Positions 26,000 to 33,393 of a stretch of DNA of 64,000 nt are shown one piece after another (position 1 is the stretch's first letter; every line of letters starts with the position of its first letter). A program made the translations under genes and the position numbers. This DNA comes from Anaerolineae bacterium (GTDB lineage Bacteria > Chloroflexota > Anaerolineae > Promineifilales > Promineifilaceae). The notes under the pieces are model-generated. The model had not been told where the DNA came from. It saw only the letters and a program-made list of their open reading frames with translations, and did not search any database. The stretch lies in NCBI GenBank assembly GCA_020848035.1, contig JADLAX010000007.1, positions 1 through 64,000 of the forward strand. The letters are read 5' to 3'.

Positions 26000-26206
26000 A
26001 TGGCAAAAGAGCGGTTGGACATTTGGTTTGGGGATAATGCAGGGACAGTAGTGTCTGATCTTCTCAAGCTGTTTGATTTCGTTGTGCCTGATGAAGAAGC
26101 TGGGCAGCGCGACTCAAAGAAAGCCCCGTTCATGCGTAAATTGCTTGAAATAGACCCCCAGGAGTTAAAACAGTTAATGTATCCGGAAGAAGGTGTTACT
26201 GAATAG
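26000..26206 (+). CDS. Small acidic protein behind a tightly controlled promoter
   Basis: 68 residues with GAGGGTG upstream. The sequence is helical and acidic (DLLKLFDFVVPDEEAGQ; LLEIDPQELKQLMYPEEG). No helix-turn-helix is obvious, yet the double-operator promoter suggests a regulatory switch. Function unknown. Confidence 0.55.
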   Translation: MAKERLDIWFGDNAGTVVSDLLKLFDFVVPDEEAGQRDSKKAPFMRKLLEIDPQELKQLMYPEEGVTE

Positions 26207-26232
26207 TTGGTTAGCCAAATTGGATATGCAGA

Positions 26233-26285
26233 GGTAGAGGAGGTGATGCCGGATTGAGAGCCCAGGACATCACCAACCCTCTACC
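26233..26285 (+). promoter_or_regulatory. Long hairpin covering an AGGAGG sequence
   Basis: GGTAGAG and GGTGATG (26233-26248) pair with CATCACC and CTCTACC (26268-26285). The AGGAGGTGATG on the 5' side is a nearly ideal ribosome-binding site and is buried in the stem. No convincing gene starts right after it. Confidence 0.5.
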
Positions 26286-26320
26286 AGCTTTTAATGTTAC
26301 CTGCATTCATATTGTTGATC

Positions 26321-26352
26321 AAAAAAGGGCTCGCGATGCGGGCTCTTTTTTT
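26321..26352 (+). terminator. Intrinsic terminator
   Basis: A6 is followed by a GC stem with two G-T pairs around a GAT loop and T8. The A- and T-runs make it possibly bidirectional. Confidence 0.7.
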
Positions 26353-26363
26353 TGTTTTCTCAG

Positions 26364-26399
26364 GTTTCAGGATGTTGCAGAATGTTTCAAAAGGTTTCA
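26364..26399 (+). promoter_or_regulatory. Four GTTKCA half-sites at 10-bp steps
   Basis: GTTTCA (26364), GTTGCA (26374), GTTTCA (26384) and GTTTCA (26394) form a strict 10-bp tandem array just before or at the 5' end of the HNH gene. Confidence 0.75.
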
Positions 26400-26753
26400 G
26401 AAATTCAGGCACATTGGTACACCGGGTTGCCCATTCGGCGGCGCGAGCCGGGCGAGGAGCGGGCACCCATTGCCAAGCGCACGCGTATGCGCGTGTGGCT
26501 GCGCGATATGGGCTACTGCCAATACTGCGGCATGTGGGGTGGCTGGTGGATGCACCATCTAGACCACGTGCATCCGTGGATATGGGGTGGGCCGAACTGG
26601 AACAACCTAGTAGTAGCTTGCCGCACGTGCAATATGCGCAAGTCGGATGATTTATATGGCTGGCAGCCACGGCCCGCCAGCGCTTGGAAGAGAATTGTTG
26701 ATTGGCTGCTAATCCTAATCTGGGATTGGCCAAGCATTGGAGATTTCCAGTAA
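26382..26753 (+). CDS. HNH endonuclease
   Basis: About 123 residues if the ATG at 26382 is used; the start is uncertain because the half-site array overlaps it and no clear ribosome-binding site is seen. The core is unmistakable: CQYCGMWGG, HHLDHVHPW and NLVVACRTCNMRKSD give the two CxxC pairs and the HNH residues. In phages such enzymes act in packaging or as free-standing nucleases. Confidence 0.8.
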   Translation: MFQKVSEIQAHWYTGLPIRRREPGEERAPIAKRTRMRVWLRDMGYCQYCGMWGGWWMHHLDHVHPWIWGGPNWNNLVVACRTCNMRKSDDLYGWQPRPASAWKRIVDWLLILIWDWPSIGDFQ

Positions 26754-26754
26754 C

Positions 26755-26766
26755 GGAGGTTAGACC
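26755..26766 (+). promoter_or_regulatory. GGAGGTTAGACC leader element
   Basis: Perfect copy; the ATG follows immediately at 26767. It is fully complementary to the candidate sRNA at 32904. Confidence 0.8.
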
Positions 26767-27702
26767 ATGAACGATACGACACTGAATTATTTGGGCGCTG
26801 CTTTAATCGTAGCCTTCGCGATTTACATCATGGTGCGTTCACGGGCAAAAGGTATTCGTGGCGCGATCAGCGAGATTGGTGGCCGGTATATCGTGTTCTA
26901 TGCGGCACTTACATTTATGGTCACGATTGTGCCACGCACAATCGTGAATACGAGCGGCAATATGGGTGACTGGAACCAGGTGACAACTGGCCTGGGAGGA
27001 GCCAAAGAGGAGGCGAGCCAGTTCTGGCAAGAGTATGGCCTGCCTGCTTCAGGACGCGACGGTGATGGCATCCCGCTAGATACATCGTTGCTGCCCACAC
27101 CGGTTCTCCCACCTGAAACTGTGGCAGCAATTGAAGTGACACCTACACCTCAAGTGGAAGGCGGGGAAGCTGCACCGACAGCGCCATCACAACCGGAGTC
27201 TACAGGCACTGCGGTTGCGCAAGCTCCTGAACCAACCACTACGCCTACTCCCCAGTCCACTCGACTGGCCCGAATCGAGGAGCTTTACGAACTGCTGGTG
27301 ACAGCAAAAGTCAACGGTGACCGGCCGGGAGGGAGCATGATAGTAAGCGAGTTAGAGCAACTGTCTCCCGGTGACATTATTGCAGAAACGGCCAGAGGCG
27401 AGCTGGAAGTTGCTGAATACCTGATCGGGCTACGCAATAACCTGACTGCTCGTATCACATCGTCGCTCCAACCCACGCAGCAGGGTCGAGATTTGGTGTA
27501 CACAGCGTTGGGTGGTGGTCAGTTCGCCATCATTGATGATGGGGCAAAGACATTCAACAGCATGTGCGGCGAAACTGCTCAGGTACGCGACATCACACAG
27601 GGCTGGACGTTTGGTGACACATTTGAGGTACCTCGCTGCTACCTGTCGATATATGGTGCAACGATGACAGGTGATACGTTTACTGCACCGGGAGGACGAT
27701 AA
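26767..27702 (+). CDS. Membrane protein with a Thr/Pro linker
   Basis: 311 residues. Two N-terminal hydrophobic segments (YLGAALIVAFAIYIM; YIVFYAALTFMVTIV) are followed by a long Pro/Thr-rich stalk and a ~120-residue outer domain with two Cys. Its start is set by a GGAGGTTAGACC element. It heads a three-gene set with the ATPase and the lytic enzyme, which may form a membrane-spanning machine. No family recognised. Confidence 0.6.
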   Translation: MNDTTLNYLGAALIVAFAIYIMVRSRAKGIRGAISEIGGRYIVFYAALTFMVTIVPRTIVNTSGNMGDWNQVTTGLGGAKEEASQFWQEYGLPASGRDGDGIPLDTSLLPTPVLPPETVAAIEVTPTPQVEGGEAAPTAPSQPESTGTAVAQAPEPTTTPTPQSTRLARIEELYELLVTAKVNGDRPGGSMIVSELEQLSPGDIIAETARGELEVAEYLIGLRNNLTARITSSLQPTQQGRDLVYTALGGGQFAIIDDGAKTFNSMCGETAQVRDITQGWTFGDTFEVPRCYLSIYGATMTGDTFTAPGGR

Positions 27703-27703
27703 G

Positions 27704-29176
27704 ATGGCCAGGGGAGAATTAGCTGGGTTGTATGACGCAATTAGCAATCATGGCAGCCGCATTGTAACAGCTGGAGGCACAGCGCTGTTTCTGGGCGGTG
27801 GCTGCATGTGGCTTACCGCGAACTGGGTTCAGGGCGTTTTTGGACCAGAGGATGTGATACCCATCATGGCAACGGGCACAGCTGCTGTATGCTGTTCGCC
27901 ACTAGCCATTGGAGCTGGGGTAATTTACGGAATTTCTCGCCGCGGTTGGCACAATCCTGTCGAGCGATTTGCAAACGCCTGGAGTGATATGCGCCAGAGC
28001 AGTCGTGTAATTCACCAGGGAAATGTACCAGCTCCTGTTGTTGAGGAGGCGCCGGCGGTGCCTGCTCACGTGGTGGACCCGCTCCATTACTTAATGCGAG
28101 ACCCCTTGCACATCCTGGTTATCGGTCACTCCGGTGGCGGCAAAACCACATTGATGCACTATTTGGCAACGGAATGGAACCGACAGGGCCAGGTTGTAAT
28201 TGTTTGCGACCCGCAGGCCGCCAACGGTTTGTGGCCAGGCTGCAAGGTTGTAGGTGTAGGGCTGAACTTCCAGCAAATACAACGTGTGCTGGACAAGATC
28301 AAAGAAGAGTTTGATCGCCGAATCAAGCTCCTGGCCAGGGGCCACATGGAATTCCGTGACATCTATGTCATCCTGGAGGAGTACAAGATGATTGCCGATG
28401 CTTTGCCGGAGACACGCCAGAAGATCGAGGATATCTTGCGCGTCGGCCGAAAGCTCAACATCCATTTGATCTTGGGTGTGACAGATAAGCAGGTAAAAAC
28501 CCTGGGCTTTGAAGGTGCCAGCTCGCTGTTAGAAAACTTCACATTCACCGTCGAAGCTACATACAGTCGCAAAGAAGGTCGGCGCTTTTTGACAATCACA
28601 GAGGGCAATGATCGCAGCACGCAGTTTACAGTGATCACGCCTCGGCTCCCCGACCCAAGAAAATACATCATACGTGCCGATGATCAAGCCGATGATGGCT
28701 CGACATTGGAAGATCGCCTGGGCCTCACCGGCCGCACCGCTGTCACCAGCGAAGCGGACACGGCCGTTTTTAACCAAAACAACGCAAATCCTGTGCCCCC
28801 ACCCCGATCACCAGCTGGATCACCAGTTGTTCAGACGGCAAATCGAAGCCGCATTCTGGCTGAATCGGTGCGATCACCAGGGGCTTCGGTGACAATTCCC
28901 ATTGCACCGGTGCAGGAAAACGAAGGATCACCAGCCGGATCACCAGTCTATGAAGCGTTGGCAACCCGGGTAAGCGAGTTATTGACGGACACGACCGACA
29001 GTCCCGTAGACGGCCTCACTGTTGGCATGGCGCAGTCCATGGCCATGCTTATGCTGTATGGCTATTCGCAGAATCTAACGATGGACGTTGTGTTGGGCGG
29101 CAAGAATCCAACTCGCCATGCCAAGCTCAAGGAATTGATGTTGCGCCTGGAAAATGCGATCGGCGCAGCCGACTAG
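27704..29176 (+). CDS. FtsK/TraG-like ATPase
   Basis: 490 residues from the ATG at 27704, two bases after the previous stop codon. Two N-terminal membrane helices are followed by a cytosolic motor: Walker A GHSGGGKTTL at residues ~141-150, and a Walker B-like VILEEYKMIAD followed by LRVGRKLNIHLILGV. This fits the FtsK-HerA/VirD4 class that moves DNA through membranes. The C-terminal linker has SPAGSP repeats. Two membrane helices and its neighbours suggest a coupling-protein role, but FtsK-like or packaging roles cannot be excluded. Confidence 0.7.
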   Translation: MARGELAGLYDAISNHGSRIVTAGGTALFLGGGCMWLTANWVQGVFGPEDVIPIMATGTAAVCCSPLAIGAGVIYGISRRGWHNPVERFANAWSDMRQSSRVIHQGNVPAPVVEEAPAVPAHVVDPLHYLMRDPLHILVIGHSGGGKTTLMHYLATEWNRQGQVVIVCDPQAANGLWPGCKVVGVGLNFQQIQRVLDKIKEEFDRRIKLLARGHMEFRDIYVILEEYKMIADALPETRQKIEDILRVGRKLNIHLILGVTDKQVKTLGFEGASSLLENFTFTVEATYSRKEGRRFLTITEGNDRSTQFTVITPRLPDPRKYIIRADDQADDGSTLEDRLGLTGRTAVTSEADTAVFNQNNANPVPPPRSPAGSPVVQTANRSRILAESVRSPGASVTIPIAPVQENEGSPAGSPVYEALATRVSELLTDTTDSPVDGLTVGMAQSMAMLMLYGYSQNLTMDVVLGGKNPTRHAKLKELMLRLENAIGAAD

Positions 29177-29185
29177 AGGTTCAAC

Positions 29186-30340
29186 GTGTATTCTTTTTCT
29201 AAAAGCTGGGCGCGCCCTTTTTGGAGAGGTGTGCGCCTGGCTTTTTTTGATCTCCTGTTTTTTGGCGGCCTGCTGGCGCTCTTCCTGGTCGGTGGCGGCA
29301 GCATCGAGATACCGTCGATTGCTTTAACACGTCTGCTACCAGGTGGGCGGATAGCCCCATTTTTCGATCCCTCAGTGCAACGTTGGGAACCTTACATTAT
29401 GATGTGGGCCAACGACGAGGGTGTAGACCCTAACGCAATTGCCACCATTATGCAGATAGAAAGCTGCGGTGACCCAACGGCCGTCTCGCGGGATTTACAA
29501 GGGAACATTGTGGGAGCCATGTCATTGATGCAGGTGATGCCGTTTCACTTTGGGGCGGATGAAGATGGTATGGACCCTATAGTGAATGGCCCAGTGGGCA
29601 CTGCTTACTTTGCTGAGCGCCTTGCGGCCACCGGCGGAGACTATGTTTCTGCTTTCGCTCAATACAATGGAGGACCTCGTGCGGCCAGCCCGGCAAACCG
29701 GGTGGCGGAAACGCAGCGATATGTGTATTGGGCTGAAGGTATTTACGAGGATGCAAAAGCAGGAAAGTCTGTCAGCTCTAGATTAAACGAATGGAAGGGT
29801 GCTGGGGGGCATTCGTTGTGCACGGCGGCAGCAAACGCGCCTGGCCCTGATGGGTATTGGCTGCCGCCAGTAGAGGTGAAGTTTGATTGGCCCCGTTGGA
29901 TTAGTGTTCTTTTAGAGCAGCGCCGCATTGTGGACGATACACCGGGCGCGCGAATGCCTTACGGACCAGACACGCCATTTAAGATGACGCAAGGGCTGCA
30001 CGAAGGTCCATTAGGACGTGATTACGCAGCTGCATGCGGCTCGCCTCTGTATGCCCCGTTTACTGGCTATGTACACAGCACTGGCTTTGATGGTTATATC
30101 GGCCCCTATGGAAGCAACAATTCCTACGTTTGGTTCAGTAATGGTAACGGCGCTCGTGTGATGTACATGCACGGCCGTTACATCGTCGAGCGGGACCAGC
30201 TGGTCACAAAAGGGCAACTGGTTGGCTATGAGGATAGCATTGGAAACTCAACCGGCTGTCACACGCATCTGGCCGTTGAGGTGAACGGTCAGTCTCTCGA
30301 CCCGGCGATTTATTTTGGTAGGCCACAGGATAGATGGTAA
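29186..30340 (+). CDS. Lytic transglycosylase plus M23-type domain
   Basis: 384 residues from a GTG at 29186. One N-terminal membrane helix is followed by an SLT-type domain (IATIMQIESCGDPTAVS, GAMSLMQVMPFHF, AFAQYNGGPRAA) with the catalytic Glu in QIES. A C-terminal M23-like fold (CGSPLYAPFTGYVHST, VMYMHGRYI, GCHTHLAVEV) follows. Its first zinc His appears replaced, so the M23 part may bind but not cut. Membrane-anchored wall openers of this kind serve conjugation (VirB1-like) or DNA entry. Confidence 0.75.
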   Translation: MYSFSKSWARPFWRGVRLAFFDLLFFGGLLALFLVGGGSIEIPSIALTRLLPGGRIAPFFDPSVQRWEPYIMMWANDEGVDPNAIATIMQIESCGDPTAVSRDLQGNIVGAMSLMQVMPFHFGADEDGMDPIVNGPVGTAYFAERLAATGGDYVSAFAQYNGGPRAASPANRVAETQRYVYWAEGIYEDAKAGKSVSSRLNEWKGAGGHSLCTAAANAPGPDGYWLPPVEVKFDWPRWISVLLEQRRIVDDTPGARMPYGPDTPFKMTQGLHEGPLGRDYAAACGSPLYAPFTGYVHSTGFDGYIGPYGSNNSYVWFSNGNGARVMYMHGRYIVERDQLVTKGQLVGYEDSIGNSTGCHTHLAVEVNGQSLDPAIYFGRPQDRW

Positions 30341-30364
30341 CATTTCGATAAGGAGAGAACTTAC

Positions 30365-31159
30365 ATGAGTGACAAAGCCCTACAACCTGTTGAGCAAAAA
30401 GTGGTGTTGTTTTATGACGATGAGCTAACCGCCGTGCGCGCCGACGGAGATGTCTACGTCAGCATCCCGCAGATGTGCGGCTCCCTCGGCCTGGACACGC
30501 AGGCCCAGCGCCGCCGCATGGAGCGGCACGAGATTATGGCGGATGGTATAGGGGTAGCCAATTTGGCTACCCCTGGCGGCCAGCAAGATACATACGTGCT
30601 GCGCGTTGACTTGATCCCCCTGTGGCTTTCGGGTGTGCGCGTGAGCGCTGTACGAGATGAGATACAGCCAAAGCTGGTCCGCTTCCAACGTGAGGCAGCC
30701 AAGGTGTTGTGGCAGGCGTTTCAGGACGGCCGTTTGACAACTGCCCCAGACATGGACATCGAGTCGCTGCTGCAGCAGGATTCACCGGCCGCTCAGGCGT
30801 ATCAGATGGCCATGGCCGTAGTGCGCATGGCTCGGCAGCAACTGTTGATGGAAGCGAAGCTGGATGAGCACGGTGCCCAGCTGGGCGAACACGCTGAGCG
30901 CCTGGACCAGCTAGAAGCGGCCGTCGGCGGGGAGCATGTGACCGAGGCGCAGGCGGCACAGATCAGCCAGGCAGTGAAGGCGGTGGCCTTGGCCATCGGG
31001 ACGAAAACCAAGCGCAACGAATTTGGGGCGGTGTATGGGGAACTGTATCGCCGCTTTAATGTGGCCAGCTATAAGGCGATTCCGCAGCGAAGGTTTGAGG
31101 CGGTGATGGACTTCCTCAATGAGTGGCTGCAAAGCCACATAGGGAATGAGCCATTTTAG
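30365..31159 (+). CDS. Antirepressor (P22 Ant N-domain plus ORF6C domain)
   Basis: 264 residues preceded by AAGGAGAGAAC. Residues ~10-120 match the P22 antirepressor N-terminal domain (VYVSIPQMCGSLGLDTQAQRRRM, LPLWLSGVRV-like motif). A coiled coil (residues ~155-190) leads to an ORF6C-type domain (YGELYRRFNVASYKAIPQRRFE). Such proteins inactivate a phage repressor during induction. No CI-like repressor is visible in the window, so its target lies elsewhere. Confidence 0.8.
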   Translation: MSDKALQPVEQKVVLFYDDELTAVRADGDVYVSIPQMCGSLGLDTQAQRRRMERHEIMADGIGVANLATPGGQQDTYVLRVDLIPLWLSGVRVSAVRDEIQPKLVRFQREAAKVLWQAFQDGRLTTAPDMDIESLLQQDSPAAQAYQMAMAVVRMARQQLLMEAKLDEHGAQLGEHAERLDQLEAAVGGEHVTEAQAAQISQAVKAVALAIGTKTKRNEFGAVYGELYRRFNVASYKAIPQRRFEAVMDFLNEWLQSHIGNEPF

Positions 31160-31218
31160 GGTGTTGCACATGAAAACAATCCTGATCAAAAAAGCAGACA
31201 TCTTGCTTTGGAAAGGGG

Positions 31219-31380
31219 TAGACAACTAGCAGCAAGTACGGCATAATTTCTACGTGGCACTCCTCCCCCAAACTGGCACGAGAGAAACGCGACTGGAACA
31301 AGCCTGATGCCGTGGCCACAAGCAGAGGGTAAAGAGAAGTGAGATCGACGCCCGTCACTCACTTCTCTTTTTTTATTCCA
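31219..31380 (+). ncRNA. Candidate small RNA 1 upstream of parA
   Basis: TAGACA (31219) and CATAAT (31242) with a 17-base spacer predict a start near 31254. The transcript would end after a stem formed by AGAGAAGTGAG (31331) and CTCACTTCTCT, followed by T7 at ~31378. It holds no convincing reading frame and contains a CTCCTCCCCC stretch that could pair with ribosome-binding sites. Expected length about 125 nt. Target unknown. Confidence 0.5.
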
Positions 31381-31486
31381 AGCGATTGAGCGCAGCCTCG
31401 TGCCGTACCGCTTTCACGCGTCGCCCAAAAGGCCGAAAATTCGCGCTGTGCGAGGCGACACCCTTTTTGCGACGGACTTCCCATTC

Positions 31487-31503
31487 TTCGCCGCTACGGC
31501 GAA
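31487..31503. repeat. Perfect palindrome upstream of parA
   Basis: TTCGCCG and CGGCGAA flank CTA. The rest of 31380-31556 shows no gene; this palindrome may be a partition or regulator site. Confidence 0.4.
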
Positions 31504-31556
31504 ATTTCCCCCATTCTCGCGGGCGGCCTTGTTTTGTGTTCCATTGTGTACGCGCG

Positions 31557-31594
31557 TTGACATGGCGTGTACTGTTGTGTACAATGGCACACAA
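31557..31594 (+). promoter_or_regulatory. parA promoter with operator
   Basis: TTGACA (31557-31562) and TACAAT (31580-31585) are 17 bases apart. The inverted repeat TTGTGT-N8-ACACAA (31575-31594) covers the -10 box, and GTGTAC occurs three times nearby. Autoregulation by the partition proteins is likely. Confidence 0.8.
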
Positions 31595-31620
31595 TTACAA
31601 TTTTTCACCCGTTTTTATGA

Positions 31621-31632
31621 GGAGGTTAGACC
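31621..31632 (+). promoter_or_regulatory. GGAGGTTAGACC leader element
   Basis: Perfect copy, one base before the parA ATG at 31634. Confidence 0.8.
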
Positions 31633-31633
31633 A

Positions 31634-32509
31634 ATGACAACTGTAATTAGTGTGGAAAACCGAAAGGGTGGGGTAGGCAAGACAACCACGGCCGTCACGT
31701 TAGCAGTTCGCACTGCCCAAAAGATTGCACCGGAAAAGGTGCTGCTTATTTGTGTGGACCCCCAAGGCGATGCGGCTCGCGCGTTGGGGCTGGACCCGGG
31801 CGGACGCTGTTTGTCCCAGCTGCTGCGCGAAGAAGCATCATATGGTGATGTTATCATGTCGGCGGATCTGGCGGCGAACGGCGGGCCATCTCGGCCGAAT
31901 CTGTACTACTTGCCGGCATCGAATAGGCTCTTTGCTGCGCTGACCACGATTCAGGAAGATGTGGTGGCCATGCGGGAGATCGCTAACAAGATGACCCCGC
32001 AGGAACGCAAGCGAAAAGGGTTAGACGAAATTGACGACCTAACTGCCCGGGTACTCAACATCCTGCAACCACTCAAGTCAACTAAAAATGGCCCCAAGTA
32101 CATTTTTATCGACTGCCCACCATCGCTTGGGCCAATGCAAATGGCAATCCACAAATTTGCTGATTACGCGATTGTTCCTGTTGAGCCAGGCGATCAGGAC
32201 TTAGCCATGACTGTTCAGCACACGACGGAAATCGCCGAGGACTTAAAACATGGTGCCAAGATGAAGCTGTTGGCGGTTTTGCCCACCAATGTCCAGCCGC
32301 AACTTAATCTACACACCGCCATGTTAAGCCAGATACGGAAGGTTTATGAGCCGCAGCGGGCATTGGTAACATACATCCCGCGCCGGACGGCCATTCAGCA
32401 GGGGCCGTCTCTGGGTGGGCTAGTGATTTTCGATCATGAGCCAGACAGTGACGCAGCAAAAGCATACGATGTTTTGTCCGAACGGGTGTTGGCCGTAGGA
32501 GGAAGATAA
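31634..32509 (+). CDS. parA: ParA-family partition ATPase
   Basis: 291 residues from the ATG at 31634; upstream in-frame codons lie in the promoter. The deviant Walker A KGGVGKTTT is at residues ~11-19, with IFIDCPPSLGPMQ (Walker B) and VPVEPGDQDLAMTVQ further on. ParA proteins segregate low-copy plasmids with a centromere-binding partner, here the next gene two bases downstream. Its presence supports plasmid-like maintenance of the prophage. Translation starts at a GGAGGTTAGACC element and so is a predicted sRNA target. Confidence 0.9.
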   Translation: MTTVISVENRKGGVGKTTTAVTLAVRTAQKIAPEKVLLICVDPQGDAARALGLDPGGRCLSQLLREEASYGDVIMSADLAANGGPSRPNLYYLPASNRLFAALTTIQEDVVAMREIANKMTPQERKRKGLDEIDDLTARVLNILQPLKSTKNGPKYIFIDCPPSLGPMQMAIHKFADYAIVPVEPGDQDLAMTVQHTTEIAEDLKHGAKMKLLAVLPTNVQPQLNLHTAMLSQIRKVYEPQRALVTYIPRRTAIQQGPSLGGLVIFDHEPDSDAAKAYDVLSERVLAVGGR

Positions 32510-32510
32510 G

Positions 32511-32864
32511 ATGAGCGTAGACTGGGATAGCATTACTCAAAGCGGGGGCAAGAAAGGCGGCAAGGACAAAAAGCCCCAGTTCCGATCAGTTACCGATGGA
32601 TTGACACCCGAAACTGTTCGCAGCGCCACTGGCCGGGAGAAGGCGCAGAAGGGACGTCGCCAGTATCCACTAACAACCCGTCTTCCTATTGAACTGTCTG
32701 GGGAAATACTGGAGAAAATCAAACGCTACGCTGACGAGCTGAACATGGCCCAGAATGATGTGCAGTTGCTCTGCCTTATGCGTGGACTGAATTCGCTGGA
32801 GGATAACCCACCGAAGGTGGAAATCGAGCCAAAGGCGAAGCCAGTTCTGCCGGATCTGTCTTAA
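32511..32864 (+). CDS. Ribbon-helix-helix partition partner
   Basis: 117 residues. A basic N-terminal tail precedes YPLTTRLPIELSGEILEKIK and a second helix, the pattern of ribbon-helix-helix DNA-binding proteins. The place directly after parA suggests the centromere-binding ParB/ParG-type partner. The tail could stimulate ParA. Confidence 0.65.
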   Translation: MSVDWDSITQSGGKKGGKDKKPQFRSVTDGLTPETVRSATGREKAQKGRRQYPLTTRLPIELSGEILEKIKRYADELNMAQNDVQLLCLMRGLNSLEDNPPKVEIEPKAKPVLPDLS

Positions 32865-32869
32865 GATCA

Positions 32870-32969
32870 TTGATCACCGTTTGCGGTTGTGCTACACTGT
32901 GGACGGTCTAACCTCCGCTGAAAAGTGGAAGTTGGGTAGGGGCATCCGCGAGGGTGCCCTTACTTTTCT
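32870..32969 (+). ncRNA. Candidate anti-Shine-Dalgarno small RNA
   Basis: The promoter is TTGATC (32870-32875), 17 bases, TACACT (32893-32898), so transcription starts near 32904. The RNA then begins GGTCTAACCTCC (32905-32916), the exact reverse complement of the GGAGGTTAGACC element at eight ribosome-binding sites (seven exact, one with a single mismatch). A GAAA-loop hairpin partly covers the CCTCC and leaves GGTCTA free as a toehold. An intrinsic terminator follows: GGGCATCC, GCGA loop, GGGTGCCC, then a T-rich run ending near 32969. Predicted length is about 66 nt. It should block initiation at its targets in trans. No reading frame or minus-strand gene explains this sequence. Confidence 0.75.
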
Positions 32970-32977
32970 CTGGCGTG

Positions 32978-33026
32978 GTTGCAAGTTGTTGCAATAGGTT
33001 GCGCACCGTTTCAACTGTGATATATT
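32978..33026 (+). promoter_or_regulatory. Four GTTKCR half-sites and a -10 box
   Basis: GTTGCA (32978), GTTGCA (32988), GTTGCG (32998) and GTTTCA (33008) at exact 10-bp steps lead to TATATT (33021). TTGCGC at 32999 is a possible -35 box. Confidence 0.75.
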
Positions 33027-33032
33027 TTGGCA

Positions 33033-33104
33033 GACTCTTTCATGTGCAGGGGTCGGATCCTGCAAATGACGAAAGCACCGCTGTGCGACAGCGGTGCTTT
33101 TTGT
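33033..33104 (+). ncRNA. Candidate small RNA 3, two hairpins
   Basis: Downstream of the four-half-site promoter. Hairpin 1 is TGCAGG/CCTGCA; hairpin 2 is AAAGCACCGCTG/CAGCGGTGCTTT followed by T5, a strong terminator. About 72 nt, no reading frame. Its promoter places it under the same regulator as the other GTTKCA sites. Confidence 0.6.
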
Positions 33105-33136
33105 TTGCCTGTTTGGGCAAAAAGGCCAGATTGCCC

Positions 33137-33325
33137 GCAATGGCACCGTAAAGGCACCTATTTCGCGCGGGCGCATTGAACCTATCTATTCATACTAGCC
33201 CCCGCACTCCCGCCCGTCCGCTCGCAAAGGCGCACCCAAGGCTATTTGGGGGCGCTTTTGTTTTTACCCCTACCGCACACAGGATTCGGTAAACGGCCGT
33301 TTCCCGGCTCAATTTGGCGTATTTC
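33137..33325 (+). repeat. Dispersed terminator-like repeat, copy B
   Basis: Same block order as copy A: a GCAATGGCACCGTAAAGGCAC start, CGCGCGGGCG, CTATCTATTCATACTAG, a GCGC..GCGC hairpin with T-run, then CGCACACAGG and AAACGGCCGTTT. It lies in non-coding DNA between small RNA 3 and the next gene. Confidence 0.75.
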
Positions 33326-33393
33326 GTGCGCCTTGCTATTTTCGCGCTTATGTGCATAATATTTACGCATCCGCGAACATAGAAAGGAACATT

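Noticed and set aside
31400-31633. N-terminal extension of ParA by 78 codons
   Set aside because: It would run through a near-perfect promoter and operator; the ATG at 31634 has the leader element and fits the ParA start.
32670-32870. Minus-strand gene served by the reverse GGAGGTTAGACC at 32905
   Set aside because: The nearest minus-strand ATG is about 35 bases away, against 0-6 bases for every real copy, and the frame lies opposite the partition gene. The small-RNA reading explains promoter and terminator as well.
33033-33104. tRNA-like gene
   Set aside because: The GGTCGGATCC segment recalls a T arm, but no cloverleaf forms and the end is an intrinsic terminator.
32954-33151. 65-codon + frame across the small-RNA cluster
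   Set aside because: It crosses two terminators and a promoter and has no ribosome-binding site.
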